Source: Archaeoglobus veneficus SNP6
Lineage (GTDB): Archaea; Halobacteriota; Archaeoglobi; Archaeoglobales; Archaeoglobaceae
Assembly (NCBI RefSeq): GCF_000194625.1
Contig: NC_015320.1
Location: 682,001-746,000 of the forward strand
Direction: 5' to 3'
DNA length: 64,000 bases
The notes below the pieces were generated by a model, which saw nothing but the letters and a program-made list of their open reading frames with translations, was not told the origin of the DNA and ran no database searches. Each line of letters starts with the position of its first letter. The stretch's first letter is position 1. Positions 29,140 to 37,221 of the stretch are shown here, piece by piece. Both the position numbers and the translations under genes were made by a program.

Positions 29140-29810
29140 AAAAACCACCACGCAATGGCCAGGATAGATAAACAGGCGATGGCTATGATCCATCCACGTG
29201 ATTTCTGGCAGTGAACAGGCATTTTTCCTGAATAACACCTCGATTCCATGGCAAACTCCACTATCTCGGCTCTTTTCATTGCCCTTATGAAGAGAGAATA
29301 CGAAAGCAGCGAGACTGTTCTCAGAAAAGCCTTCCTGCTTGCAAACCCGTGCTTTGATGATGCAGCAACCTCCATTCTACTGGCCTCATCCATGAGAATT
29401 TGAATAACTCTGTAAATCAGCGTAGCAGTCTCGGCAACGAAGTACGGTAGTCTTAAACGCTTTAGCGAAGCAAAGAATTCGGGAATTGTGGTGGTGGAGA
29501 TAAGGTAGGTGAGAACGCTTACCGATGCAAGGCACCTCAGTCCGGTTGCCATGGCTGCGCTGATACCGGCAGTCAAACAGACCGCGAACATTCCCGGCAG
29601 GATAAAGAAGAGTGACGGCCTGATTATTCGAAAGTAGTTCATTCTGGCAGCGTGAAATGACAGGAGAGAGAAAATAGCCAGTCCGGTAAGATGTACCGTT
29701 AGCTTTGGGGACGATGCAATAAGGATGAGTGAAACGAGGGAAAAGAAAACCTTCAGATCTCCATCCACGAGTTTCTTCGATGTGAGCTGGACTTCCTCAA
29801 TCCCGTGCAT
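29136..29810 (-). CDS. cbiQ: Cobalt ECF transporter membrane protein CbiQ
   Basis: CbiQ is the T-component linking the ATPase to the substrate-binding CbiM/N. The 224 residues contain about five membrane segments and the coupling-helix motifs with conserved Ala-Arg-Gly-like positions (SRMEVAASSKHGFASRKAF, RAMKRAEIVEFAMESRCYSG). Its start overlaps cbiN by 14 bp and its stop overlaps cbiO-T. Confidence 0.92.
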   Translation of the reverse strand: MHGIEEVQLTSKKLVDGDLKVFFSLVSLILIASSPKLTVHLTGLAIFSLLSFHAARMNYFRIIRPSLFFILPGMFAVCLTAGISAAMATGLRCLASVSVLTYLISTTTIPEFFASLKRLRLPYFVAETATLIYRVIQILMDEASRMEVAASSKHGFASRKAFLRTVSLLSYSLFIRAMKRAEIVEFAMESRCYSGKMPVHCQKSRGWIIAIACLSILAIAWWFL

Positions 29811-30075
29811 GAGCTTTTCCTCTATTGTAGCCGAGGAAATACCCGATTATGCCAGCCCCTATCGCTGCCTGGAGGCTGAAGAGCAGGCTTTCAATTTCAC
29901 CGCTTGGTGGTTCCCACAGGGGAGAGAACCACGGCTCGTAATTCGGATTTATCTCGGTTATTGCCTCTTCTGCCTTATCGTCTGCACCACTCCACTCATC
30001 TGCGAGAGCTGGAGATGTAAGAAGGACTGTAAATAACAGGAACACAAGTGTGGCTGAGAGATACGCAGCCCTCAC
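29797..30075 (-). CDS. cbiN: Cobalt transporter auxiliary protein CbiN
   Basis: CbiN is the small two-span accessory subunit that activates CbiM-dependent cobalt transport. It has 92 residues: an N-terminal membrane segment (LSATLVFLLFTVLLTSPALA), an extracytoplasmic loop with WSGADDKAEEAI and PNYEPWFSPLWEPPSGEIESLLFSLQAA, and a second membrane segment (GAGIIGYFLGY). It overlaps cbiM by 4 bp and cbiQ by 14 bp. Confidence 0.93.
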   Translation of the reverse strand: MRAAYLSATLVFLLFTVLLTSPALADEWSGADDKAEEAITEINPNYEPWFSPLWEPPSGEIESLLFSLQAAIGAGIIGYFLGYNRGKAHARD

Positions 30076-30728
30076 GCGAGCACCCCCTCAACGGCTGGCC
30101 TCGTCTGAGCCAGGTGCTTCATGAGCAGGGCGGCAACAATTCCCTCTATAATGGCTATCGGTACCTGAGTGACTGCGAAAATCCCCATGAAAACGGCTGC
30201 CGAGGAAACTACGCCTGAAATCCCGTATCCCGAAGGGAACGCAAGGGCAAGCTGTAGCGATGTGACAACGTACGTCGTCCAGTCTGCAATGACTGCTGCG
30301 AGGAACGTTGAAGGAGCGATGTCCAGCCCAACTTTTCTGGCGAATTTGTAGACAATCCAGCCTGCAAACGGCCCTATTATTCCCATTGATGCAGTGTTCG
30401 CTCCAAGCGTTGTTATCCCGCCATGGGCAAGAAGCAGTGCCTGATACAGCAGGACTATGGCGGAAAGGAATGCCGTTATTGCGGGGCCGAAAAGCACGAC
30501 TGCTATGCCTGTTCCAGTTGGGTGGGAACAGCTTCCCGTGACAGATGGAATTTTAAGAGCTGAGAGGGCGAATATGAACGCTCCAGCCACTGCTATCATC
30601 GCCCTGCTTGATGCATCCTTTTCAACGATTTTCTTTACCTTCCACGCTCCGTAGGCAATGATGGGGATGGAGAACGCGTACCACAGAGCACACCATTCGA
30701 CTGGCAAAAATCCCTCCATTATGTGCAA
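30072..30728 (-). CDS. cbiM: Cobalt ECF transporter substrate-binding membrane protein CbiM
   Basis: CbiM binds the metal ion in the membrane. The TTG at 30728 is the right start: GGAGGTGG lies five bases upstream and it yields MHIMEGFLPVEW, the required N-terminus of the family, in which the amino group and His2 coordinate the metal. An upstream ATG at 30755 would bury that terminus. The 218 residues contain about six to seven spans, with SVTGSCSHPTGTG (another metal ligand region), LLLAHGGITTLGANTASMGI and YVVTSLQLALAFP. It heads the ten-gene operon; a TATA-like atttaaataat lies about 40 bp upstream. Confidence 0.94.
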   Translation of the reverse strand: MHIMEGFLPVEWCALWYAFSIPIIAYGAWKVKKIVEKDASSRAMIAVAGAFIFALSALKIPSVTGSCSHPTGTGIAVVLFGPAITAFLSAIVLLYQALLLAHGGITTLGANTASMGIIGPFAGWIVYKFARKVGLDIAPSTFLAAVIADWTTYVVTSLQLALAFPSGYGISGVVSSAAVFMGIFAVTQVPIAIIEGIVAALLMKHLAQTRPAVEGVLA

Positions 30729-30823
30729 TGTTCCACCTCCTTGATGTAGTGTCAAATAAATTTGATTATTTAAATGTGTCGGAAGAGAGCACAGTATTAT
30801 TTAGAATTTTTTTAATAATATTG

Positions 30824-30837
30824 GTTAGTGAACTAAC
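30824..30837. promoter_or_regulatory. Inverted repeat between cbiM and the subtilase fragment
   Basis: GTTAGT-GA-ACTAAC is a 6-bp perfect inverted repeat with a 2-bp spacer in the AT-rich divergent region (30729-30906). It lies about 95 bp upstream of the cbiM start and about 70 bp upstream of the truncated subtilase gene. It could be an operator for a metal- or corrin-responsive repressor of the cobalamin operon. I see no cobalamin riboswitch in the leader. Confidence 0.4.
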
Positions 30838-30906
30838 ATTATTTTCGACATTATTTTTAGAAACCCTTATATCTGAACATAGCAGAATCCACGCGGTGGT
30901 AGAATA

Positions 30907-31456
30907 ATGAGGAAAATGTCAATTGGCTGTCTGCTGGTTATTCTCGTCTTCTTGGCACCACTAGCTGCAGCCAAGACAACGGAAGACACGAGCAGAGTAA
31001 TTGTCGTTTTTAAAGACGGGATGAAGGCGGAGGATGTCGATTTTATCAAGAAATGCGGAGGCAAGGTAAAGAGACATCTGAAGCTGGTAAACGGAGGAGT
31101 AGTAGAGATTCCGGCAAAGGCAATCGAGAAGCTGAAAAAGAATCCACGAATTAAGTATGTGGAGCCAGATCTAAGAATTCACGCTTTTCAGGAGATTGTT
31201 CCCTGGGGTGTTGATAGAATCGATGCCGATGTTGTCTGGACGTTCGGAAATAAGGGCATGGGGGTTAACGTCTGTGTCATAGATACTGGCATTGACTACA
31301 CACATCCCGATTTGGATGATAATTATAAAGGAGGTTACGACTTCGTTAACGATGATGACGATCCTCTTGACGACAATGGCCATGGAACACACTGTGCTGG
31401 CATAATTGCTGCGGAGAACAACACCGAGGGCGTGATTGGCGTAGCTCCTGAAGTTA
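30907..31456 (+). pseudogene. Secreted subtilisin-like protease, truncated by an IS630-family insertion
   Basis: The fragment encodes a signal peptide (MSIGCLLVILVFLAPLAAA), an I9 inhibitor-type propeptide (SRVIVVFKDGMKAEDVDF ... VEIPAKAIEKLKKNPRIKYVEPD) and the first half of an S8 catalytic domain. Catalytic Asp126 (VIDTGID) and His159 (GHGTHCAG) are present. The gene stops being subtilase at GVAPEV where the insertion sequence begins. The region beyond the insertion does not contain the missing serine half, so a deletion must have accompanied or followed the insertion. A TATA-like aacccttatatctg precedes the gene. Confidence 0.88.
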
Positions 31457-32527
31457 TGGTCTTGAGCAAAACTATTTATACTAAAAATAACAACCAAAAC
31501 CATGGGTAGAAAACGCGTCTACGAAGTAGTGAAGCATCTGCCAGCAGAAGAACTCGATAGAAGAATCAAAAGGCTTGAAAAAGACACGAGAGTTCTTAAG
31601 AGACTTTACTTCATAAGATACCTCTATAAAGGAATGAACGTTGAAGAAGCCGCCGAACTCGTAGGAATTACCAAAGCAACAGGCTACGCATGGCTAAAAA
31701 GGTGGAACTCAAAAGGCTACGAAGGCTTAATTCCGGAATTTGGAGGGGGAAGGCCAGCAAAACTCACGAAGGAGCAGAAAGAGAAACTCAGAGAGATGCT
31801 AAAAGAAGGGGATTCGTGGACGACGAAAGAAGTTCAGGAGCTAATTGAAGCTGAGTTTGGAGTTAAGTATTCTTCGTGGCAGGTCAGGAGAATTCTCAGA
31901 TCTTTTGGCATGAAATACGCTAAACCTTATCAGAAGGATTACAGAAAGCCCGATAACGCTGAGGACACTTTAAAAAACCTGGATGAAGCTGAGATTGATC
32001 AAGACATCCTAGGATTCATTGATGAGATGGCAGTCGAAGCGAATGCAAATACTGCAAGGCTGTGGAGTTTCGGAAAGCCGGTTAAAAGAGTTGCCACGTA
32101 CGTCAAAGCTAAGGTTTCAGGATTCTATAGCTTGAACGGAGAGAGCGTAATAGAGTTTCCAGAAAGAAACAGGACTGAAGAATTCATAGCATTTCTAAAA
32201 AAGATTAGAGAAGCAAATCCTGGGAAAAGAATCGTGATCGTTCTCGATAATTTCAGGACGCATCATGCAAAGAAAGTGAGAGAGGAAGCTGAAAAGCTTG
32301 ATATTGCACTGGTTTATCTCCCTCCCTACTCTCCCGACTTGAATCCGATTGAGAACGTTTGGAAGAGCGTTAAAAGGTTTGTTTCTGAAGTATCTCCGCT
32401 GAATATAGAGGAGCTGAAGGAAACGATTTCCAAGGCTTTCAGAAAGTTAACTGAATCAATCTCCTTTGCAACGGCTTGGATTGAGAAGTTCTTGGGAGAT
32501 AAGTTTAAGATGTTTTGCACCTAACCA
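31457..32527 (+). mobile_element. IS630-family insertion sequence
   Basis: The element is 1071 bp long. Its ends match as imperfect inverted repeats: the left end reads TGGTCTTGAGCAAAAC and the reverse complement of the right end reads TGGTTAGGTGCAAAAC. It is flanked by TA dinucleotides at 31455-31456 and 32528-32529, as expected for the TA target duplication of IS630/Tc1-mariner elements. It carries one transposase gene. The intact ends and gene suggest it is recent and possibly active. Confidence 0.88.
31502..32524 (+). CDS. IS630-family DDE transposase
   Basis: This full-length transposase of 340 residues has an N-terminal helix-turn-helix (MNVEEAAELVGITKATGYAWLKRWNSKGYEGL), a second winged HTH (WTTKEVQELIEAEFGVKYSSWQVRRIL), and a DDE domain. 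The catalytic residues are Asp174 (GFIDEMA), Asp249 (IVLDNFRTHHA) and Glu284 (YSPDLNPIENVWKSVKRF). It starts at an ATG 46 bp inside the left end and its stop lies at the right inverted repeat. Confidence 0.94.
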   Translation: MGRKRVYEVVKHLPAEELDRRIKRLEKDTRVLKRLYFIRYLYKGMNVEEAAELVGITKATGYAWLKRWNSKGYEGLIPEFGGGRPAKLTKEQKEKLREMLKEGDSWTTKEVQELIEAEFGVKYSSWQVRRILRSFGMKYAKPYQKDYRKPDNAEDTLKNLDEAEIDQDILGFIDEMAVEANANTARLWSFGKPVKRVATYVKAKVSGFYSLNGESVIEFPERNRTEEFIAFLKKIREANPGKRIVIVLDNFRTHHAKKVREEAEKLDIALVYLPPYSPDLNPIENVWKSVKRFVSEVSPLNIEELKETISKAFRKLTESISFATAWIEKFLGDKFKMFCT

Positions 32528-32568
32528 TAATTGAGGTTTGAGAAGAGATGGCACAGGAAGTGATACCT

Positions 32569-32867
32569 TGCTCGCTCCCGTTAGGATCAAGGGTCAGCGA
32601 TACTGGATAGAATTCTCGATAAGGGGCGAGCTCTGGACACCCATTCCCGACATAACCGAGCTGCGAAAGCTCGTTCTGAAGGAGATCTGCATTAACGATG
32701 TTTACGAAGACTGGGAGATCGCCTACGACGTGAAGAGAACTGCTGCTATGCTCCTTAAGCGTGGCTTATCTCCGAAGCAGGTCGTACAGGAGATGGTGGA
32801 GCTCTACGGGATTCCCGAACCTCACGTTTTCGAAGTTCTTGAGGGTCTGGTGTTGCAAATTCAGTAG
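32569..32867 (+). CDS. Hypothetical protein, possibly 5'-truncated
   Basis: About 98 residues: a beta-rich start (VRIKGQRYWIEFSIRGELWTP) followed by helices (RTAAMLLKRGLSPKQVVQEMVELYGIPEPHVFEVLEGL). I recognise no family. The TTG at 32569 has AGGAAGTG upstream; the frame also extends back to a TTG at 32538, next to the insertion sequence. An ATG at 32548 is in another frame. The gene lies where the rest of the subtilase should be, so its 5' end may have been changed by the rearrangement. Confidence 0.55.
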
Positions 32868-32938
32868 TTTTTACTGTAATCACCAAATCAAATTGCGAAA
32901 ACTATATCTAATATTATGTTTGCTTCCATCGTAAGAAA

Positions 32939-33934
32939 ATGCCAGATAAAGGAATTTGGATCATATTTGAGGGAAGGGCAGTTAGGGCAGGAAGAATAGA
33001 AGTACTAAGGCTTGCAGAGGTCCTATCAAATTTTCAGAGATTCGTTTTTGATTATGGGCGAGCTCGTGGCGTCCAAAGAAGGGAATATCTCAAAGTGTAT
33101 TTCTCAGAGGTTGAGAAAGGAAGCATCAAAATTAAGCTAATGCCTAAACCATCACTATACCCAATACCAGTTCAAGCGGTCGAGTTCATAGATAGGTTGA
33201 AGGACAATATCGACGACATAGAGGAAGCAAAAGAGATTGTTAAATCGGAATTTAAAGATAAAACAGATTTGATAATAAGGGGGCTAACAAAAGTTGAGGC
33301 TTTTTGGTCGAGGGAAGACATTACAGTAGCGTTGGGTGTGGGGGACGGAAAACCAGAGCGAATTGTAAAGTTAGATCCAGAAAATAGGGAGGAAATAAAC
33401 ACACTTCTTAAAGAATTCATGAAGCAGTATGCCCGCACTATTACGGGGGCAATAGTTGAATGGAAGTTCTACGGTAACAACAGGCATTTTGAAATAATCA
33501 CACCGTATGGTGAAAGAGTTAGATGTTACTACAACTACATGGAGAGACCAGAGTTTGAGGACTTAATCTACGAGAATACAAAAAAACCAGTAGAGGTAGT
33601 AGGATTTATTAAAGAAAGAGGAAAGAGAAAAAAGGTCGAAGACGTTCTGGAGATAAGACCATGGAAAAAGATGCTTACAGGGCAGTTTGCAGGATATAAG
33701 CTCAAAAAGCCAATACCTCTTAAAGTGGAATACGATAACTTTGATAATATATGGTGTCTTTATAATGATGAGTTAGAGCTGTATGGTTGCGGAGAGAACA
33801 TTGAGAGAGCTGAGAGAGACTTAGAAGTCGTTTTTAGTTGTTTAATCGAAGAATATGCAAAGGAGGTAGATGAAGTTCTTTCTGATAAGGCCCTTGAACT
33901 TAAAAGAAAGCTTCTCGAATATGTGGAGGTTTAA
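32939..33934 (+). CDS. Large partner of a HicA-like protein, possible antitoxin
   Basis: This 331-residue charged protein is of no family I can name. Its N-terminal half has repeated strand/helix units (FEGRAVRAGRIEVLRLAEVLSNFQRF, YFSEVEKGSIKIKLMPKPS). The C-terminal 65 residues (VEYDNFDNIWCLYNDELELYGCGENIERAERDLEVVFSCLIEEYAKEV) have the layout of a HicB-like RNase H fold: strand, then 'GxGxNIEEAExDL' helix. It ends three bases before the HicA-like gene, so the two are probably one unit. It is richer in A/T than the core genes nearby, which fits horizontal transfer. Confidence 0.68.
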   Translation: MPDKGIWIIFEGRAVRAGRIEVLRLAEVLSNFQRFVFDYGRARGVQRREYLKVYFSEVEKGSIKIKLMPKPSLYPIPVQAVEFIDRLKDNIDDIEEAKEIVKSEFKDKTDLIIRGLTKVEAFWSREDITVALGVGDGKPERIVKLDPENREEINTLLKEFMKQYARTITGAIVEWKFYGNNRHFEIITPYGERVRCYYNYMERPEFEDLIYENTKKPVEVVGFIKERGKRKKVEDVLEIRPWKKMLTGQFAGYKLKKPIPLKVEYDNFDNIWCLYNDELELYGCGENIERAERDLEVVFSCLIEEYAKEVDEVLSDKALELKRKLLEYVEV

Positions 33935-33937
33935 GGG

Positions 33938-34222
33938 ATGTCAAAGACGTTAAAGGCTAATAAAGTGAGAAAGGCACTTGTGAAAAAGGGATTCAAGGAG
34001 AAAAAATCAAGACACTTGAAATTTACACTACATATCAATGGTAAAAAACAAAGGATCTGGACTGTAATGAGTCACTCTAGAAAAGATATACCCATATGGC
34101 TACAAAAGAGGATGATGAAACAGTTAAAATTTGAAGCTGAAGAAGATTTTTACAACTTTGTTGAGTGTCCAATGAGTTATGAAGATTATGTAAGTTACTT
34201 GGAAAAAAGAGGTTATCTTTGA
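33938..34222 (+). CDS. HicA-like mRNA interferase toxin
   Basis: This 94-residue protein fits the HicA double-stranded-RNA-binding-like fold: an N-terminal helix (KANKVRKALVKKGF), then the HicA pattern in which the catalytic histidine follows a small residue and Arg (KKSRHLKFTLHINGKKQRIWTVMSHS, His26), then RKDIPIWLQKRMMKQL. A C-terminal extension of about 30 residues (YNFVECPMSYEDYVSYLEKRG) is longer than in typical HicA. It lies directly downstream of the large gene at 32939-33934, the reverse of the usual hicA-hicB order. Confidence 0.7.
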   Translation: MSKTLKANKVRKALVKKGFKEKKSRHLKFTLHINGKKQRIWTVMSHSRKDIPIWLQKRMMKQLKFEAEEDFYNFVECPMSYEDYVSYLEKRGYL

Positions 34223-34296
34223 CTACGAAAGCAGGATGTGTTCTATCCTATATATTTTAGAAAACTTTATTTATGTAACAACCCTAAATCCAATCC

Positions 34297-36306
34297 ATGC
34301 TGAAAAATCTGGCTACATGCTGGATTTTACTGACGGCAATGCTCTTTCTGCTGACTCCCGCCTCTGCCCAAGGTGCGTTGAAGATCTCAGCCCCATCAGA
34401 AGCCTACGTTGGCGATCCCGTTGAGATCACTGTTACTGACCTCTTCGGCAATCCTGTTGAGGATGTTACTGTTTACGTTAACGCTCAGGAGATAGGAAAA
34501 ACGGACTCCAACGGGAAAATAACCTACACGTTCGACAGCGAGGGTATTTACATCCTCACGGCGACGAAGCTCGGCTATTTGCCTGCCGCGAGCGTCAGCA
34601 TCAGCGTCGAAGCTCAGAGTACGACTCCCGAAGAAACGCAGACGGAGACTCCCGTTACCACACCAGAACAAGAGATAGAAGTGCTGGAAGGAGCCGTAAT
34701 TCCAGTTTCGATCGTGAGTGACAGCGTCGTATTTCAGTTCGAGAGTGCTACAAGGCAGAAGTTCAGTGTTAGCCCCACGGCGTTCTTCACCGACGGCAGA
34801 ACGAACGCCGTCCTTATCGGTGACATTTCAGACAGTGGATGCTACAGGATTGAGGGCGTGGTCAAGGGGGAGGTCAACGTAAACGGCAAGAACTGGAAAG
34901 TTATCTCGGTTGAAGATTACGAGAAGCTGAGTACTCAAAGCGTAAGTCTTGAGACTCTAAAGGAGAGAGCGAGCGATTACGTTGCCAAAGAGGTTATCGT
35001 CAACGCGTATCTGAGGGAGACACCGTTTGAGGTTGGATATGCATACGTGCCTGGGGTGGACGTCTACCCCGGTAGCCTGAGCGATGACGAAGAAACACCC
35101 CTCCTCGACGACGTCAAGGATCTCCTCAGTGATAGGGAGGTCGAGTACTCCGACTTCCCGACCCTCAGGATCTCCGGACCTGTCGATGCGTACGGGAACA
35201 ACTACCAGGCCTACTGGAAGAATGCGTACGGCAGTGTTAAGGGATTAGTTCTGCCCGTGGACTTCGTGAGCGGGATTCTCGATGAGGATGTGTTAAAATA
35301 TCTCCCGGATGAGAGATACCTGCTCTTCGTCGAGAACTTGGATATCAAGGCCGAAAAGACAACGATAAAAGAGATTAGAGAGAACCCAGAAAGGTATTAC
35401 GGGAAGGTTGTCGAGCTTGACGTCACCGGGATTGGTGTGACAAAGAGTGCGAAGGAGATGCTCTCCACGGTCTTCCCGGCGGCTGCCGCATCACCCGTTG
35501 ACGTGTACCTCGTCCTCTACGGATTCTTCCAGGATGTACCGACCAAGGAGACGTCGATTCCCGCGTTTGGAGTCTCTTCAAACCCCAACGCCATAAGCAT
35601 GGAGGATCATCCGGACGGCCACTACAGGGTCAAGTGTAGGGTGCTCATCCTCAAGGAGTTGGACGACAACATGCCCAAGGAGCCTGTGCTGATAATCTTC
35701 GAGGCTATGAGGATTGATCGGGACGAAACGCCAATCGATGAAACTGGGAAGAACTTGCTTCTTGGCTATGTTGACATGCTGAAGAGTTATGTGCTCGGGG
35801 AAGAGCATAAAGAAGGGGAACATGAAGAAAAGCCCACACCGACTGAAACTCCCGAATCGACGATAGTGCCAACCCCGACACCTACACCCAAGTCCGAAGG
35901 AGGACAGACAAACCTCAGCTCGCTGACCGTGGACATCACTCCCGATAAAATAACCGCAAGTCCCGGAGATAGCATAAACCTGAGACTTAAGGTCGATTGG
36001 GAGCCAGAGGACTGGAAAGGACAGGCAAACGTTATAATCGTGCTCTCTGCCGCTGGTTTCGAAAAGAAGTACGAGTTGCCAGGCGTTTACCTTGAGAATC
36101 CGCCGATTGAGAACGAGTTCAGCTACACACTGCCGGACAACCTGCCGCCGCTGACGTACAAGGCAAAGATCATCGTCGAGGCTGGAGGGAAGGAGGCCGA
36201 AGACAGCGTTGATATAACAATCCCCGCTGGAAAGACTCCGGGATTCGAGGTGCTGACAGCGATTGCCGCGGTGGGTGCTGCGTGCTTGCGGAGGTTTAGG
36301 AGTTAA
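34297..36306 (+). CDS. Large secreted surface protein with PGF-CTERM anchor
   Basis: This 669-residue extracellular protein has a signal peptide (CWILLTAMLFLLTPASA), then an Ig/CARDB-like domain (ISAPSEAYVGDPVEITVTDLFGNPVEDVTVYVNAQEIG). A Thr/Pro/Glu linker (STTPEETQTETPVTTPE) leads to a large central region (residues about 128-500) of unknown type. A second Pro/Thr linker (IVPTPTPTPKSEGG) and a CARDB-like domain (DITPDKITASPGDSINLRLKV) follow. The end is PAGKTPGFEVLTAIAAVGAACLRR, a PGF-CTERM sorting signal for archaeosortase. It is an S-layer-associated or cell-surface protein. The TATA-like atatattttag lies about 50 bp upstream. Confidence 0.82.
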   Translation: MLKNLATCWILLTAMLFLLTPASAQGALKISAPSEAYVGDPVEITVTDLFGNPVEDVTVYVNAQEIGKTDSNGKITYTFDSEGIYILTATKLGYLPAASVSISVEAQSTTPEETQTETPVTTPEQEIEVLEGAVIPVSIVSDSVVFQFESATRQKFSVSPTAFFTDGRTNAVLIGDISDSGCYRIEGVVKGEVNVNGKNWKVISVEDYEKLSTQSVSLETLKERASDYVAKEVIVNAYLRETPFEVGYAYVPGVDVYPGSLSDDEETPLLDDVKDLLSDREVEYSDFPTLRISGPVDAYGNNYQAYWKNAYGSVKGLVLPVDFVSGILDEDVLKYLPDERYLLFVENLDIKAEKTTIKEIRENPERYYGKVVELDVTGIGVTKSAKEMLSTVFPAAAASPVDVYLVLYGFFQDVPTKETSIPAFGVSSNPNAISMEDHPDGHYRVKCRVLILKELDDNMPKEPVLIIFEAMRIDRDETPIDETGKNLLLGYVDMLKSYVLGEEHKEGEHEEKPTPTETPESTIVPTPTPTPKSEGGQTNLSSLTVDITPDKITASPGDSINLRLKVDWEPEDWKGQANVIIVLSAAGFEKKYELPGVYLENPPIENEFSYTLPDNLPPLTYKAKIIVEAGGKEAEDSVDITIPAGKTPGFEVLTAIAAVGAACLRRFRS

Positions 36307-36385
36307 TCCTGCATTTTTTATTCCCGTTATGCTTTATTCGATGAGGTGAATAGAAAGATATAAGTGCTTATTCGACACATCAAAT

Positions 36386-36491
36386 GCGAGGTTGGGGCCT
36401 GCAGGCCTTAGCCTCGTTATAACACCTCCGCGGGCGTCGGGGCGTCCCCCTCACGCACAAGCGTGCCTTCGGTCACCGGAGGGGCGCCCGC
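36386..36491 (+). ncRNA. Candidate structured, GC-rich non-coding RNA
   Basis: This stretch is far richer in G/C than its surroundings, the usual sign of a structured RNA in a hyperthermophile. A first hairpin has stem CGAGG/CCTCG (36387-36391 with 36412-36416) capped by GGCCTGCAGGCC. A second domain is closed by a perfect 7-bp stem GCGGGCG/CGCCCGC (36430-36436 with 36485-36491). It contains CCCCT/AGGGG (36447-36451 with 36480-36484) and a tetraloop hairpin CACGC-ACAA-GCGTG (36452-36465). A TATA-like agatataag lies about 26 bp before the start. No known family is recognised. The strand is inferred from the promoter position. Confidence 0.62.
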
Positions 36492-36521
36492 AATAAAAAC
36501 TATTTCTCAAAAATGTAAAAA

Positions 36522-36767
36522 TTAAGAAGAGTAGTTGTCATTTCCGCCCCTCAGCCACTTCAGGTACATCTCCGCAACCTCGATTACTTTGCTCGCGGTA
36601 ACAACAGGATCCTTGATGGCCGTTGCCGTTGCCAGAGCGACAGTCTCCCTCGCCACTCTCAGAGCGATCTGCCTTGCGATGCGCTCCTGCTTCTCCCTGT
36701 ACATCTTCTCTATCCTTGCTTCCCTGTCGTTTTCCGGAATAGTATTTACCTGCTGCACGGGCTCCAC
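36522..36767 (-). CDS. Small helical protein of the accessory region, unknown
   Basis: This 81-residue protein has a charged N-terminal helix (NDREARIEKMYREKQERIARQIALRVARETVA) and a C-terminal helix ending VIEVAEMYLKWLRGGNDN. Small proteins with this kind of C-terminus are common on archaeal plasmids and viruses, but I cannot assign a function. It lies next to iteron-like repeats, so it may act in replication or partition of an integrated element; that is inference. Confidence 0.6.
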   Translation of the reverse strand: MEPVQQVNTIPENDREARIEKMYREKQERIARQIALRVARETVALATATAIKDPVVTASKVIEVAEMYLKWLRGGNDNYSS

Positions 36768-36832
36768 CCCGTAACCAGATCCGTCGTTCTGACTAATAGC
36801 GGTTGGGAGCGATGCGAAAGTGTTGAAATCGC

Positions 36833-37118
36833 AATGATTTTATAATGATTTTATAAAACCAAAAATAAGTAGGTTTAAGTAGGTGGTTGATTTTTCGAGT
36901 GTTATGAAAGTGAGAGGGGAACTGAACAAAAAGTCTGTCTCCGGCTCCGGGCACTCTTCTTTTGGTTCAAATCCGTTTTACGACACTCTTTTTGAGTTAT
37001 GATGCTGGTTCAAGGGTTTTGATGCCTGTTGTGGATTTATACAGCAAAAAAGTTGCTGCTGGATGCTAAGTAACTACGATGTAAACAAGTTAAGCAGTTC
37101 TAGCAGTTCTGTAGCAGG
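36833..37118. repeat. Iteron-like cluster of short direct repeats in a 450-bp gene-free stretch
   Basis: The gap 36768-37221 has no gene but several short direct repeats: AATGATTTTAT twice in tandem (36833-36843, 36844-36854), TAAGTAGGT twice at 10-bp spacing (36866-36874, 36876-36884), and AGCAGTTCT twice in tandem (37093-37101, 37102-37110) followed by AGCAGGTT. The helical spacing and A/T-rich context resemble iterons or operators at a replication origin. No initiator gene of a known type is adjacent, but an AEP primase-like gene lies 1.5 kb away. Confidence 0.5.
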
Positions 37119-37221
37119 TTAGTATTTAAACGTTGAAAAAGTGGGGTGGGGTTAGTGCAGCTCTTTGTCCTCCGAAGTATCCAACGGCAAAGTAGAGCTT
37201 TGAAATAATGGTAGCATGTCC

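Noticed and set aside
30729-30906. Possible cobalamin riboswitch before cbiM
   Set aside because: The leader is A/T-rich, short and lacks the B12-box. Only a small inverted repeat was seen.
32538-32870. Whether the gene after the insertion sequence is the missing C-terminal half of the subtilase
   Set aside because: The translation lacks the GTSMA serine motif and other S8 signatures, and reading across one TA reaches a stop at once.
36940-36990. tRNA-like T-loop (GGTTCAAATCC) as a possible tRNA fragment or attachment site
   Set aside because: The flanking bases do not pair as a T stem and no acceptor or anticodon arm is present. A chance match is most likely.
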